Under the pieces are notes generated by a model. It was not told where the DNA came from. It worked only from the letters and a program-made list of their open reading frames with translations, and did not search any database. From NORP110 sp051251595 (lineage in GTDB: Bacteria; Pseudomonadota; Alphaproteobacteria; Rhodobacterales; Rhodobacteraceae), in contig JBPOFA010000009.1 of assembly GCA_051251595.1 (NCBI GenBank), forward strand, positions 124,001 through 188,000: DNA of 64,000 bases. Reading direction: 5' to 3'. This document shows, piece after piece, positions 23,533 through 32,307 of this stretch (positions are counted from its first letter, which is position 1; every line of letters starts with the position of its first letter). Made by a program: the position numbers and the translations under genes.

Positions 23533-26283
23533 ATGGCTTCGGGCGAATATATTTGCCCGGCCATTGCGATATTCGACGCCAGCGCTGTCGCCACTCAGAT
23601 CAAGACTGCGGTTGATGCCGCCAAAGACAGCCGTGCAAAGCGCGCGGCTGTTGTTGCCGTTCTTCACGACGCGCAAGAGGCCGGACGTGCCGAAATCGCA
23701 AAAGCGTTTTTGGCGGATCCGCGGAATTCGCGACCGACGGTCCGCGCTTATGCGTATCTGACAGATTGTGTGGTCTCCGCTGTATATGACTTTGCGACAG
23801 AAATACTGCATCCGCTGCCCAACCCAACAGATGGCGAGAAACTGGCGCTGTTGGCCGTTGGTGGATATGGCCGGGCCGAAATGGCCCCTTATTCAGATGT
23901 CGATCTGCTGTTTCTGACGCCGTATAAGATAACCCCCTGGGCCGAAAGTGTCATTGAAAGCATGCTTTATGTCATGTGGGATATGCACCTGAAGGTTGGC
24001 CATGCAAGCCGCACGGTAAAGGATTGCATTCGGCTTGGTCGCCAGGATTACACGATCAGGACGGCACTTTTGGAAAGTCGTCATCTGATTGGGGAAAGAC
24101 CGCTTTCAGAAAAACTGATCAAACAACTGCGCCAAGAACTGTTTCGCTCAACAGCCAGTGATTTCATCGACGCCAAACTGGCCGAACGTGAAGCGCGCCA
24201 CGAAAAGCTGGGCGGCCAGCGTTACATGGTCGAGCCAAATGTCAAAGAAGGCAAAGGCGGCCTGCGCGATCTGCAATCTTTGTTCTGGATCGGCAAATAT
24301 GTTTACGACGTTCAGGATGTGCATGAGTTGGTAAAGCTCAAAGTCTTCCGACCCGAAGAATACAGCGACTTTATCGCGGCCGAAGATTTTCTGATGGCCG
24401 TGCGGTGTCATCTGCACCTGATCACAAAGCGCGCGACGGATCAGTTGACCTTTGACATGCAGGTCGAGGTGGCCAGCCAGATGGGGTATCAAGATCATGG
24501 CGGCCGCCGCGCGGTTGAACATTTCATGCAAGACTATTTCCGTCACGCGACCCATGTGGGTGACCTGACGCGTATTTTCTTGACCTCTCAAGAATCCCAG
24601 CACGGCAAAAACGCACCGCGCCTGTCCAGCATTTTTCAGCGACGCAGAAAGGTGAAGGCGAACTACCGGATCGAACAGAACCGCCTGAACATCGAAGATG
24701 AGAAGCTGTTTCTAAGTGACAAGCTGAACATGTTGCGGATCTTTGAAGAGGCCTTGCGCACCGGTTATCTTATCCACCCGGACGCCATGCGGCTTATCTC
24801 TGCCAATGAGGATCTGATTGACGACGCCATGCGCAATGATCCAGAGGCAAAGCGCATTTTTCTGGATCTGATGCTGAAACACGGGAACCCGGAACGCGCG
24901 TTACGCCGCATGAATGAACTTGGGGTTTTGGCGGCGTTTGTACCTGAATTCGCGGCCATCGTCGCGATGATGCAGTTCAATATGTATCACAGCTACACGG
25001 TGGACGAACACACGATCCAGTGCATTTCCACGCTGGCCCAGATTGAACGCGGTGAGTTGGTCGAAGAGCTTCCGGTTGCCAGTGGCATTCTCAAAGAGGG
25101 CATCAATCGGCGGGTTCTTTACGTGGCCTTGCTGGCCCATGACCTTGGCAAAGGTCGCGATGAAGACCACTCGATCCTCGGCGCGAAACTGGCGCGTAAA
25201 CTCGCGCCTCGCCTCGGCTTGAAACCTGCCGAATGCGAAACGGTCGAGTGGCTGGTGAAATACCATCTGCTGATGTCGGACGTCGCACAAAAGCGGGATA
25301 TTTCTGATCCACGTACAGTGCGGGATTTTGCGAAAGTCGTGAAGACCCGAAAACGGCTGGACCTGTTGACGGTTCTGACAGTCTGCGACATTCGCGGCGT
25401 TGGCCCGGACACGTGGAACAACTGGAAAGCCGTTCTGTTGCGGAACCTTTACACGGAAACCGCCCAAGCGCTGGAAACCGGGTTAGAGGCGATCAACACC
25501 AACGCGCGGCAGGACGTTGCGAAACGGTCCCTGCGAGAGGCGCTTGCCGATTGGGAACCCAAAGATCGCCGCACTGAAATCGCCCGGCACTACGCGCCCT
25601 ATTGGCAGGGTTTGCCGACTTCGGCACATGTCGTTCTTGCGCATTTGCTCAAGGACATCGAGGATGACGAAATCAGGATTGATTTGTTGCTGGATGAAGA
25701 CCGTGACGCAACCCGCGCTTGCTTTGCGCTGACAGATCATCCTGGCATCTTCTCTCGACTTGCCGGCGCTCTGGCGCTCGTCGGGGCGAACGTCGTTGAT
25801 GCCCGCACCTACACCACGAAAGACGGCTACGTGACGGCTGTATTCTGGATTCAGGATGCCGATGGCGCCCCTTATGAACAGGCACGACTGCCGCGCTTGC
25901 GCACCATGATCGGCAAGACCTTGCGCGGTGAGGTTCTGACAAGCAAAGCGATGAAAAATCGCGACATCATCAGAAAGCGAGAACGTAAATTCAATGTGCC
26001 CACATCGATCACATTCGACAATGAAGGGTCGGAAATTTACACGATCATCGAGGTCGACACACGGGATCGCCCAGGTCTGTTGTTCGACCTGACGCGCTGT
26101 CTTGCGAATAACAACGTCTATATCGCCTCGGCGGTGATCGCGACTTACGGGGCTCAGGTCGTTGATACCTTTTATGTCAAAGACATGTTCGGCCTGAAAT
26201 TCCATTCAGAAAGCCGCTGTGAATCGCTTGAGAAAAAGCTTCTTGAAGCGCTTGAAAAAGGCGCGAAAAGGGCCGGAAGCTAG
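23533..26283 (+). CDS. glnD: [Protein-PII] uridylyltransferase/uridylyl-removing enzyme
   Basis: About 916 residues. The nucleotidyltransferase domain has LAVGGYGRAEMAPYSDVDLLFL, with G-x-G and the DxD metal site. A GlnE-like helical part follows with QRYMVEPNVKEGKGGLRDLQSL. The HD hydrolase domain has LLAHDLGKGRDEDHSILG (HD), and two C-terminal ACT domains read TDHPGIFSRLAGALALVGANVVDARTYT and DTRDRPGLLFDLTRCL. GlnD senses glutamine and adds or removes UMP on PII, controlling nitrogen assimilation. The ATG at 23533 is preferred because it lies just past the LpoA-like stop; a TTG at 23461 would overlap it by 47 bases. The stop shares a base with the murJ start. Confidence 0.96.
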   Translation: MASGEYICPAIAIFDASAVATQIKTAVDAAKDSRAKRAAVVAVLHDAQEAGRAEIAKAFLADPRNSRPTVRAYAYLTDCVVSAVYDFATEILHPLPNPTDGEKLALLAVGGYGRAEMAPYSDVDLLFLTPYKITPWAESVIESMLYVMWDMHLKVGHASRTVKDCIRLGRQDYTIRTALLESRHLIGERPLSEKLIKQLRQELFRSTASDFIDAKLAEREARHEKLGGQRYMVEPNVKEGKGGLRDLQSLFWIGKYVYDVQDVHELVKLKVFRPEEYSDFIAAEDFLMAVRCHLHLITKRATDQLTFDMQVEVASQMGYQDHGGRRAVEHFMQDYFRHATHVGDLTRIFLTSQESQHGKNAPRLSSIFQRRRKVKANYRIEQNRLNIEDEKLFLSDKLNMLRIFEEALRTGYLIHPDAMRLISANEDLIDDAMRNDPEAKRIFLDLMLKHGNPERALRRMNELGVLAAFVPEFAAIVAMMQFNMYHSYTVDEHTIQCISTLAQIERGELVEELPVASGILKEGINRRVLYVALLAHDLGKGRDEDHSILGAKLARKLAPRLGLKPAECETVEWLVKYHLLMSDVAQKRDISDPRTVRDFAKVVKTRKRLDLLTVLTVCDIRGVGPDTWNNWKAVLLRNLYTETAQALETGLEAINTNARQDVAKRSLREALADWEPKDRRTEIARHYAPYWQGLPTSAHVVLAHLLKDIEDDEIRIDLLLDEDRDATRACFALTDHPGIFSRLAGALALVGANVVDARTYTTKDGYVTAVFWIQDADGAPYEQARLPRLRTMIGKTLRGEVLTSKAMKNRDIIRKRERKFNVPTSITFDNEGSEIYTIIEVDTRDRPGLLFDLTRCLANNNVYIASAVIATYGAQVVDTFYVKDMFGLKFHSESRCESLEKKLLEALEKGAKRAGS

Positions 26284-27821
26284 TGGCCGCTACGCGCCTG
26301 ATCCGCGGCTTTGTTACGGTTGGCGGCTGGACCATGGCCAGCCGCATTCTGGGCTTTGCACGCGACATCCTGTTTGCCGCATTCCTAGGGGCAGGCCCCG
26401 TGGCAGAGGCATTCGTTGTCGCGTTTTCCCTGCCAAATATGTTTCGTCGTTTCTTTGCAGAGGGCGCCTTCAACATGGCCTTTGTGCCGATGTTTTCCAA
26501 AAAGGTGGAAAGCGGCGAAGGGCCTTTGGATTTTGCACGCGACGCGATGTCGGGGCTGGCGACAATTCTGATTGTATTGACCGTTCTGGCCCAGGTTTTC
26601 ATGCCCTGGTTGGTTTGGGCGATGGCAAGCGGATTTGTCGGCGACGCGCGGTTTGATCTGGCCGTGGATTACGGGCGCATTGTGTTTCCATATATCCTGT
26701 TCATTTCAATGGCGGCCTTGCTGTCAGGCGTCTTGAACGCAACGGGTCGTTTTGCGGCGGCGGCGGCAGCGCCGGTTTTGTTGAACATTGTCCTGACCAC
26801 CGCGATGCTCGGCGCTTATTACCTGGGTCTTGATATTGGACGCACACTTGTCTGGGCCGTACCGGTTGCGGGCATTGCCCAAATGGCGCTGGTTTGGTGG
26901 GCTGCGGCACGGGCCGGGTATCGGCTGATCCCGCGCCTCCCCAGAATGACGCCAGAGCTGAAACGGCTGGCCATTATTGCGGCACCAGCGGCGCTGGCCG
27001 GTGGTGTCGTCCAGATAAACCTGTTGGTGGGGCGGCAGGTCGCCAGCTTTTTCGAAGGCTCGATTCAGTACCTGAACCTGGCGGATCGGCTGTATCAGTT
27101 GCCCCTTGGCGTTGTTGCGATTGCCATCGGTGTGGTTCTGTTGCCGGACCTGTCACGCAAGTTGCAGGCCGGTGACACGCAGGCGGGTCGAGATTCGATG
27201 AACCGTGCCGCCGAATTCGCCCTATTGCTGACCTTGCCCGCAGCCGTGGCCCTGATCACAATCCCCCTGCCGCTGATATCCGTTCTGTTTGAACGCGGAC
27301 GGTTCACCGCAGAAGATGCCGCCGCCACCTCTGTTGCCGTGGCCATTTACGGATTGGGCCTGCCGTCCTTTGTGATGCAAAAGGTCCTGCAGCCCCTGTT
27401 CTTTGCGCGCGAAGACACGAAATCGCCCTTTCTCTACGCTGTCGTGGCGATGATCATCAATGCGGTGATCGCAATCGGGCTGGCCCCGTTCATCGGCTAT
27501 CTGGCGGCCGCTGTTGCGACCACCACAGCCGGCTGGGCCATGGTACTGTTGCTTTGGCTTGGCACACGCAAAATGGGCGAAGCGGCCTTGCTGGATCAGC
27601 GCTTTATTTCACGCGCCAAACGGATCGCACTGGCCTCTGTCGGAATGGGGCTGGTTCTTATGCTGGCCGCTTATGCGCTGGACCCAATGCTTTATGCGGC
27701 GGGGTGGCGATATTTCGGCCTATTGGCATTGGTCGCAATTGGCGGCATCGCCTATTTCGGACTGGCCCACGCGCTTGGCGCGTTCCGTTTGGGCGATCTG
27801 AAATCCGCCTTGCGCCGCTAA
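26283..27821 (+). CDS. murJ: Lipid II flippase MurJ
   Basis: A 512-residue inner-membrane protein with about 13-14 helices, of the MOP/MviN family. The conserved N-terminus reads LIRGFVTVGGWTMASRILGFARDILFAAFLGAG, followed by FSLPNMFRRFFAEGAFNMAFVPMF. LYQLPLGVVAIAIGVVLLPDLSRK and ISVLFERGRFTAEDAAATSVAVAIYGLGLPSF are also typical. MurJ moves undecaprenyl-linked peptidoglycan precursor across the membrane. Translation starts at GTG, whose G is the last base of the glnD stop codon, so translation is coupled to glnD. The 3' end overlaps the rhomboid-like gene on the other strand by four bases. Confidence 0.96.
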   Translation: MAATRLIRGFVTVGGWTMASRILGFARDILFAAFLGAGPVAEAFVVAFSLPNMFRRFFAEGAFNMAFVPMFSKKVESGEGPLDFARDAMSGLATILIVLTVLAQVFMPWLVWAMASGFVGDARFDLAVDYGRIVFPYILFISMAALLSGVLNATGRFAAAAAAPVLLNIVLTTAMLGAYYLGLDIGRTLVWAVPVAGIAQMALVWWAAARAGYRLIPRLPRMTPELKRLAIIAAPAALAGGVVQINLLVGRQVASFFEGSIQYLNLADRLYQLPLGVVAIAIGVVLLPDLSRKLQAGDTQAGRDSMNRAAEFALLLTLPAAVALITIPLPLISVLFERGRFTAEDAAATSVAVAIYGLGLPSFVMQKVLQPLFFAREDTKSPFLYAVVAMIINAVIAIGLAPFIGYLAAAVATTTAGWAMVLLLWLGTRKMGEAALLDQRFISRAKRIALASVGMGLVLMLAAYALDPMLYAAGWRYFGLLALVAIGGIAYFGLAHALGAFRLGDLKSALRR

Positions 27822-28504
27822 CGCTGCCGCAGACGATCCAACATGCGCCGCCATGCACCGGGAACAAACAGCGTCGTCGTGAAGAACCCGGTGGCAAAGC
27901 CAGCGATATCGGCCAGCCATTCGTTGTTTGTGCCAAAAACCAAACCGAAGAATAACTGCAGCCCCATCAAAAAACCGATCAATGAAAAGGCGCGGAACTG
28001 GGTGTTTCCGGTGCCGGTCAGGCTGACCCACAACATGAACGTGTAGCCCCCAATCAAACCATAAACAGCCGGGTAGCCGCCGATCAACGGATAGTCTGGG
28101 TCAAGCACCAAGCCATAGGCCAATGCACCAACAATCGCAGATGCAAAAAAGATGGTCAAAACCGCGAATGTGCCAAAGACCTCGCCCACCATTTTGCCAA
28201 GGGCCAGCAAAAACACCAGCACCATCAACATATGGGTAAAGCTTTGGTGGATGAACGGATAGGTCACAAAGCGCTTCAAATGCTCAATCTGCCAACGGTT
28301 GGTTTCAATCATCCAATCCAGAATCGATGCGAAAAACGCGTATTCTTTGAGCGCCGCCAACCGCCAGCCCACGGCCTCTGGTCCGCCGATGAATCCGCGT
28401 GCACCGGCCTCAAAAATCATCTCTATGCCAAATATGATCAACGCCAATGCCACCACGACAGGGGGCACCGGGTTAAACGGAAGCTCTTCTTGATTGCTCG
28501 ACAT
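27818..28504 (-). CDS. Rhomboid-fold membrane protein lacking protease catalytic residues
   Basis: A 228-residue protein with about six membrane helices and the rhomboid layout. FIHQSFTHMLMVLVFLLALGKMVGEVFG corresponds to the helix that in active rhomboids reads HLxxN, GGYPAVYGLIGGY to the GxSG catalytic helix, and EWLADIAGFATGF to the catalytic histidine helix (AHxxG). In this protein the asparagine is V95, the catalytic serine is Y144 and the histidine is D199, so proteolysis is not expected. Inactive rhomboids of other organisms bind clients or chaperone them. The start MSSNQEELPFNP is chosen because a longer frame would overlap trpS on the other strand. Confidence 0.85.
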   Translation of the reverse strand: MSSNQEELPFNPVPPVVVALALIIFGIEMIFEAGARGFIGGPEAVGWRLAALKEYAFFASILDWMIETNRWQIEHLKRFVTYPFIHQSFTHMLMVLVFLLALGKMVGEVFGTFAVLTIFFASAIVGALAYGLVLDPDYPLIGGYPAVYGLIGGYTFMLWVSLTGTGNTQFRAFSLIGFLMGLQLFFGLVFGTNNEWLADIAGFATGFFTTTLFVPGAWRRMLDRLRQR

Positions 28505-28580
28505 GAAGCGTCCTTTCCTTGACGGCGCTTTTCCACATGGGTAAGCGAGCCAGACACAGAAATCCAGACGGAGAATTATT

Positions 28581-29603
28581 ATGACCGATGCGACTTTCAC
28601 GCCTCGTGTCTTTTCGGGGATCAAACCCTCGGGCGGCCTGACATTGGGGAATTACCTTGGTGCCATCAAAAGATGGGTCGGCATGCAGGGCCCTGACTTT
28701 GAAACTGTGTATTGCGTGGTGGATCTGCACGCGATTACCGTCTGGCAAGACCCCACGACATTGGCTGACGCCACGAGAGAGGTCGCCGCTGGCATGATTG
28801 CCTCTGGCATCGATCCGGAAAACTCGGCCCTGTTCAACCAAAGCCAGGTGCCCGCCCATGCCGAACTGGCCTGGATTTTTAATTGCGTGGCCCGCGTTGG
28901 CTGGATGAACCGTATGACGCAGTTCAAGGACAAGGCCGGCAAGAACGCCGAAAAAGTCTCTCTTGGGCTATACGCCTACCCGGCTTTAATGGCGGCCGAC
29001 ATTTTGGCCTATCACGCAACGCATGTGCCGGTTGGTGAGGATCAGAAACAGCATGTGGAACTGACCCGCGACATCGCGGCCAAGTTCAACCATGACTACA
29101 AGGTCGATTTCTTTCCGCTGACAAACCCTGTCATCGAAGGCCCGGCCACGCGCGTCATGAACCTGCGCGACGGCACCAAGAAGATGTCCAAGTCGGGTGA
29201 ATCCGACATGGAGCGGATCAACATGACAGACGATGCCGATACAATCGCCAAAAAGTTCAAAAAGGCGCGGACCGATCCAGAGCCGTTGCCCGAAACGCTG
29301 GAGGGTCTCAAAGACCGCCCAGAGGCCCGCAATCTGGTGGACATCTATTCCGGCCTGTCGGATCAGACACCCGAGGCTGTGATCGCAGAATATGCGGGCG
29401 CGGGTTGGGGACGCTTCAAACCGGCACTGGCGGAATTGGCGGTCGAAAAGCTTGCCCCGATTTCAACAGAAATGGCACGTCTGATGGCCGACCCAACCGA
29501 AATCGACAAGATTTTAGCGCGTGGCGCAGAAAAAGCCGAAGCGATATCTCGTCCGATTGTCGACCAGACATACGACATCGTGGGGCTTGTTCGGTCCAGA
29601 TAA
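28581..29603 (+). CDS. trpS: Tryptophanyl-tRNA synthetase
   Basis: A 340-residue class I aminoacyl-tRNA synthetase. The ATP-binding GxxG/HIGH-type region is FSGIKPSGGLTLGNYLGAIKRWV, and the second signature is the lysine loop GTKKMSKSGESD. YPALMAADILAYHATHVPVGEDQKQHVELTRDIA carries the tryptophan pocket and the conserved GEDQ. A ribosome site (GACGGAGAA) precedes the ATG. It is divergent from the rhomboid-like gene. The 290 bases after it contain a strong hairpin and a terminator (see the separate entries). Confidence 0.97.
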   Translation: MTDATFTPRVFSGIKPSGGLTLGNYLGAIKRWVGMQGPDFETVYCVVDLHAITVWQDPTTLADATREVAAGMIASGIDPENSALFNQSQVPAHAELAWIFNCVARVGWMNRMTQFKDKAGKNAEKVSLGLYAYPALMAADILAYHATHVPVGEDQKQHVELTRDIAAKFNHDYKVDFFPLTNPVIEGPATRVMNLRDGTKKMSKSGESDMERINMTDDADTIAKKFKKARTDPEPLPETLEGLKDRPEARNLVDIYSGLSDQTPEAVIAEYAGAGWGRFKPALAELAVEKLAPISTEMARLMADPTEIDKILARGAEKAEAISRPIVDQTYDIVGLVRSR

Positions 29604-29643
29604 GGGCTTGGGTGAGGCAAATTGTCACAAATTTGAATCACAG

Positions 29644-29807
29644 GCGCGGTAACCTTTAACCATTCAGGTTGCCGCGCTTGATTCCTTTCCCCAAGGCTCT
29701 GCGCCGCCCCTTTGGGCACCAATCTGAATATCGGCGAATTCAGGGCTACCCCAGCCCAGCCACCCCTTACCCCCGGTTCGCGCACGAACTGGGGGTCTTT
29801 CTTTTTA
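29644..29807 (+). ncRNA. Candidate small RNA or long trpS 3' region ending in a terminator
   Basis: Between trpS and the stress-protein gene, 29644-29654 and 29667-29677 form an 11-pair stem (GCGCGGTAACC/GGTTGCCGCGC, one G-U) with a 12-base loop. About 90 mostly C-rich bases follow, and the region ends in the clear terminator at 29769-29807. The C-rich unpaired stretches (CCTTTCCCC, CCACCCC) could pair with ribosome-binding sites. No promoter could be identified, so this may equally be the untranslated end of trpS mRNA. Confidence 0.3.
29769..29807 (+). terminator. Rho-independent terminator
   Basis: ACCCCCGGTTCG (29769-29780) pairs along its whole length with 29785-29796 (one G-T pair) around the tetraloop CGCA, followed by CTTTCTTTTTA. 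It is the best terminator in the window. Confidence 0.88.
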
Positions 29808-29892
29808 TGGGCCCGCGTGTGGCGTGAATCCCAACTGTTGCGTTACTCAACGCGCTGCGTCATCATCCCTGCAAAACGGGGAGTGTGTATCA

Positions 29893-30348
29893 ATGCGGAA
29901 ATTTTTGGTCGTATTGGATGACAGTCGCGAGTGTCTGAATGCGATGCGATTTGCCGCCATGCGCGCGGCGAGCACCAATGGCGGCGTACAAATTTTGTCG
30001 ATAATTCCACCAGATGAATTTCAGCACTGGATTGGTGTCGGCAATATCATGCGTGAAGAAGCCCGCGAACGGATCGAGGTCCATTTTGAGGTTTTTGCAA
30101 AATGGATGCGCGACAAGCAAAATATCGACCCAGAGCTGGTGATCCGCGAAGGAGAAGCTGTTCCTGAAATCCTGGACCAAATCCGCGAGGACTCTGAAAT
30201 TGGCGTGCTGGTTCTGGGGGCGGGAAACGACAAAAATGGGCCGGGCCCCTTGGTGACACAGCTGTCGCGGTCCTCTGGGACGCTGCCGATCCCGGTTACA
30301 ATCGTGCCCGGAGAAATTTCAAAAGAGCGGTTAGAAGCCATTACGTAG
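29893..30348 (+). CDS. Universal stress protein (UspA family)
   Basis: A 151-residue single-domain UspA protein. It begins MRKFLVVLDDSRECLNAMRFAAMRAA, the standard first strand and helix, and ends with VLVLGAGND followed by the SRSSGTLPIPVTIVPG tail. The nucleotide-binding G-x2-G-x9-G-S/T pattern is only partly kept (GAGNDKNGPGPLV...SGT), so ATP binding is doubtful. The start at 29893 has the ribosome site ACGGGGAG; an in-frame upstream start would add 23 residues without homology. Its own promoter should lie in the 80 bases after the terminator. Confidence 0.9.
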   Translation: MRKFLVVLDDSRECLNAMRFAAMRAASTNGGVQILSIIPPDEFQHWIGVGNIMREEARERIEVHFEVFAKWMRDKQNIDPELVIREGEAVPEILDQIREDSEIGVLVLGAGNDKNGPGPLVTQLSRSSGTLPIPVTIVPGEISKERLEAIT

Positions 30349-30397
30349 ATCGACACGGATCTGAAAGTGCTGGACTTGAACGCCGCCGCCTGTCAGA

Positions 30398-30414
30398 TTT
30401 AGAACCATTCTAAA
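30398..30414. promoter_or_regulatory. Irr-type iron box (ICE) upstream of nfu
   Basis: The 17-base sequence TTTAGAACCATTCTAAA has perfect 7-base arms around CCA and matches the alphaproteobacterial iron control element recognised by Irr. It ends two bases before a possible -35 (TTGACT, 30417-30422). The nfu ATG is 58 bases further. Confidence 0.7.
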
Positions 30415-30471
30415 CCTTGACTTAGGTCCCGACCACGCCCATATCCAAAGCAATTATGGAGACCGCGCAAA

Positions 30472-31032
30472 ATGTTCATTCAAACTGAATCGACCCCGAA
30501 TCCTGCGACCTTGAAATTCTTGCCGGGACAAACCGTTCTGGCAGCCGGGACGGCTGATTTCCCGACATCCGAAGGGGCTGCAAAATCGCCGCTGGCACAG
30601 CGTATTTTCGGTGTCGAAGGTGTTACAGCCGTATTTTTCGGCAACGACTTTGTGACGGTTACAAAGGCAGACGCTGTCGAATGGGATCACATCAAACCCG
30701 GCATTTTGGGTGCGGTCATGGAACATTTCCAATCCGGTCAGCCCGTCATGGAAGGCGAGGCAGAGGATGCCGGACATGCCGCGCATGACGGCCCGGACGG
30801 GGAAATCGTGAACCAGATCAAGGAGCTTCTGGATACTCGGGTACGTCCCGCAGTTGCCCAGGATGGGGGCGACATCACGTTCCACGGCTTTGACCGCGGC
30901 GTGGTTTATCTGCACATGCAAGGTGCCTGCGCGGGGTGCCCCTCTTCCACATTGACCTTGAAGATGGGGATCGAAAACCTGCTGCGCCACTACATCCCCG
31001 AAGTGGTAGAGGTACGACCGGTTGCTGCCTAA
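30472..31032 (+). CDS. NifU/Nfu-type iron-sulfur scaffold protein
   Basis: A 186-residue two-domain protein. The N-terminal Nfu-N domain has MFIQTESTPNPATLKFLPG and FFGNDFVTVTKAD, and the C-terminal NifU-like domain carries the cluster-binding CxxC in ACAGCPSSTLTLKMGIENLL. It receives and delivers Fe-S clusters in the cytoplasm. An Irr-type box upstream suggests iron-dependent control, in line with an Fe-S function. The stop overlaps the start of tsaB by 11 bases, which couples the two genes. Confidence 0.94.
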   Translation: MFIQTESTPNPATLKFLPGQTVLAAGTADFPTSEGAAKSPLAQRIFGVEGVTAVFFGNDFVTVTKADAVEWDHIKPGILGAVMEHFQSGQPVMEGEAEDAGHAAHDGPDGEIVNQIKELLDTRVRPAVAQDGGDITFHGFDRGVVYLHMQGACAGCPSSTLTLKMGIENLLRHYIPEVVEVRPVAA

Positions 31033-31705
31033 CCCAACACTCTTGGCATTTGATACATCGGCCGCGCATTGCGCGGCCGCTTTGCTGAAAGACGGTCAGG
31101 TTCTTGCCGAACGCACCGACTTGATGGCACGGGGACAGGCCGAGCATTTGATGCCCATGCTGGAAAGCTTGCTTGCCGAAAACGATTTGAGTTTTGGCGA
31201 TTTACAGGGTCTGGCCGTGGGCGTGGGTCCGGGAAACTTTACCGGCATCCGCATTTCCGTCGCCGCCGCGCGCGGTCTTGCCTTGGGGCTTGGCATCCCA
31301 GCCATCGGCGTTTCCAATTTTGAAGTGATGCGTTTTGTAGAGGCAAAAACCCAGTCCCGCCCGGAACTTGTCAGCGTTGCAGCCCCCCGAGATCAGGCCT
31401 ATGTGCAGCAGTTCCGCGACGGCGTTCCCTTTGCTGCGCCCTGTCAGATTGATCCAGCACAGCCACCACAGGATCTGGCAACGCCAGACCTTTGCGTGAT
31501 CGGGTATCGGGCACAGGACATCGCTGCATCTTTGGGGGCCTCGCATCAGGCCACCGAACTGACCGACATACCGGTTCGCATCGGGAAATTGGGGCTGCGC
31601 GCGCTATGCGAATCCCCGTCCCCTTATCCTCGTCCCGTGCCGGTCTATGTGCGCCCGGCGGACGCGGCGCCACCAAAAGATATGGCTCCGGTCCTGCTTG
31701 GATGA
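31022..31705 (+). CDS. tsaB: tRNA threonylcarbamoyladenosine biosynthesis protein TsaB
   Basis: A 227-residue protein of the ASKHA fold. LLAFDTSAAHCAAALLKDG is the first motif, then QAEHLMPMLESLLAENDL, then LAVGVGPGNFTGIRISVAAARGLALGLG, all diagnostic of TsaB. TsaB scaffolds TsaD and TsaE in making t6A37 in tRNAs. A TTG start overlapping the nfu end is the only good option ahead of the first strand. The stop overlaps rimI as ATGA, a common tsaB-rimI pairing. Confidence 0.94.
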   Translation: MLPNPTLLAFDTSAAHCAAALLKDGQVLAERTDLMARGQAEHLMPMLESLLAENDLSFGDLQGLAVGVGPGNFTGIRISVAAARGLALGLGIPAIGVSNFEVMRFVEAKTQSRPELVSVAAPRDQAYVQQFRDGVPFAAPCQIDPAQPPQDLATPDLCVIGYRAQDIAASLGASHQATELTDIPVRIGKLGLRALCESPSPYPRPVPVYVRPADAAPPKDMAPVLLG

Positions 31706-32127
31706 CCTTTGACCCACAAAGGATGGCCGATCTGCATGCGGCCTGCTTTACCTCTACTCGTCCGTGGAGCGCGCAGGAATTTGCGTCACTCCTTTCGGAT
31801 CCCAAATCTGTCATCTGTGGCGATCCGTCTGGCTTTGTCATCGGCCGCGTTGTTCTGGACGAGATAGAGCTGTTAACAATCGCCATTGCCCCTGATCTGC
31901 AGGGACAGGGCAGAGGAACGCTGTTGTTGGCGGATTTTCTAAAAGCCGCGGCACAGCGCGGGGCCGAATCCTGTTTTCTGGAAGTTGCCGAAACCAACAC
32001 AGCGGCCCGCGCGCTTTACGCCAAAACCGGGTTCAACGAAATCGGGCGACGCAAAAACTATTACGCGACCTCTGGCGGATCAGCAGTAGACGCAATCGTG
32101 TTGTCACGGGCCACTCTGACAGCGTGA
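31702..32127 (+). CDS. rimI: Ribosomal-protein-alanine acetyltransferase-like GNAT protein
   Basis: A 141-residue GNAT acetyltransferase. The acetyl-CoA motif is IAIAPDLQGQGRGTLLLADFL (Q-x-x-G-x-G), followed by CFLEVAETNTAARALYAKTGFNEIGRRKNYY, the RimI-typical C-terminus. RimI acetylates the N-terminus of ribosomal protein S18. The assignment rests on these motifs and on the ATGA overlap with tsaB, a pairing found across bacteria. The N-terminus is short. Confidence 0.9.
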   Translation: MTFDPQRMADLHAACFTSTRPWSAQEFASLLSDPKSVICGDPSGFVIGRVVLDEIELLTIAIAPDLQGQGRGTLLLADFLKAAAQRGAESCFLEVAETNTAARALYAKTGFNEIGRRKNYYATSGGSAVDAIVLSRATLTA

Positions 32128-32143
32128 CCTTTGGTCAATAGGG

Positions 32144-32152
32144 TTATCCACA
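32144..32152 (+). promoter_or_regulatory. Perfect DnaA box, TTATCCACA
   Basis: A single consensus DnaA box in the 180-base gap before the nucleoside importer operon. No second box, AT-rich unwinding element or replication gene is nearby, so this is not an origin. It may be a DnaA titration or regulatory site, or chance. Confidence 0.4.
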
Positions 32153-32307
32153 GGCAATTTCCCATTTGGGCGTTGCGAAACGATAAATAGCTATTGACCG
32201 CCTCGCCCCGCACCGGGCTTAATCAACAATGATCAGAAAGGATCTTCTATTTTCAGATGCATAGGCCAGATTGGCGGATGCGTCCTACTTACAATCGGGA
32301 GACTACA

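Noticed and set aside
32144..32152. Replication origin before the nucleoside importer
   Set aside because: Only one DnaA box and no origin-associated genes or AT-rich element.
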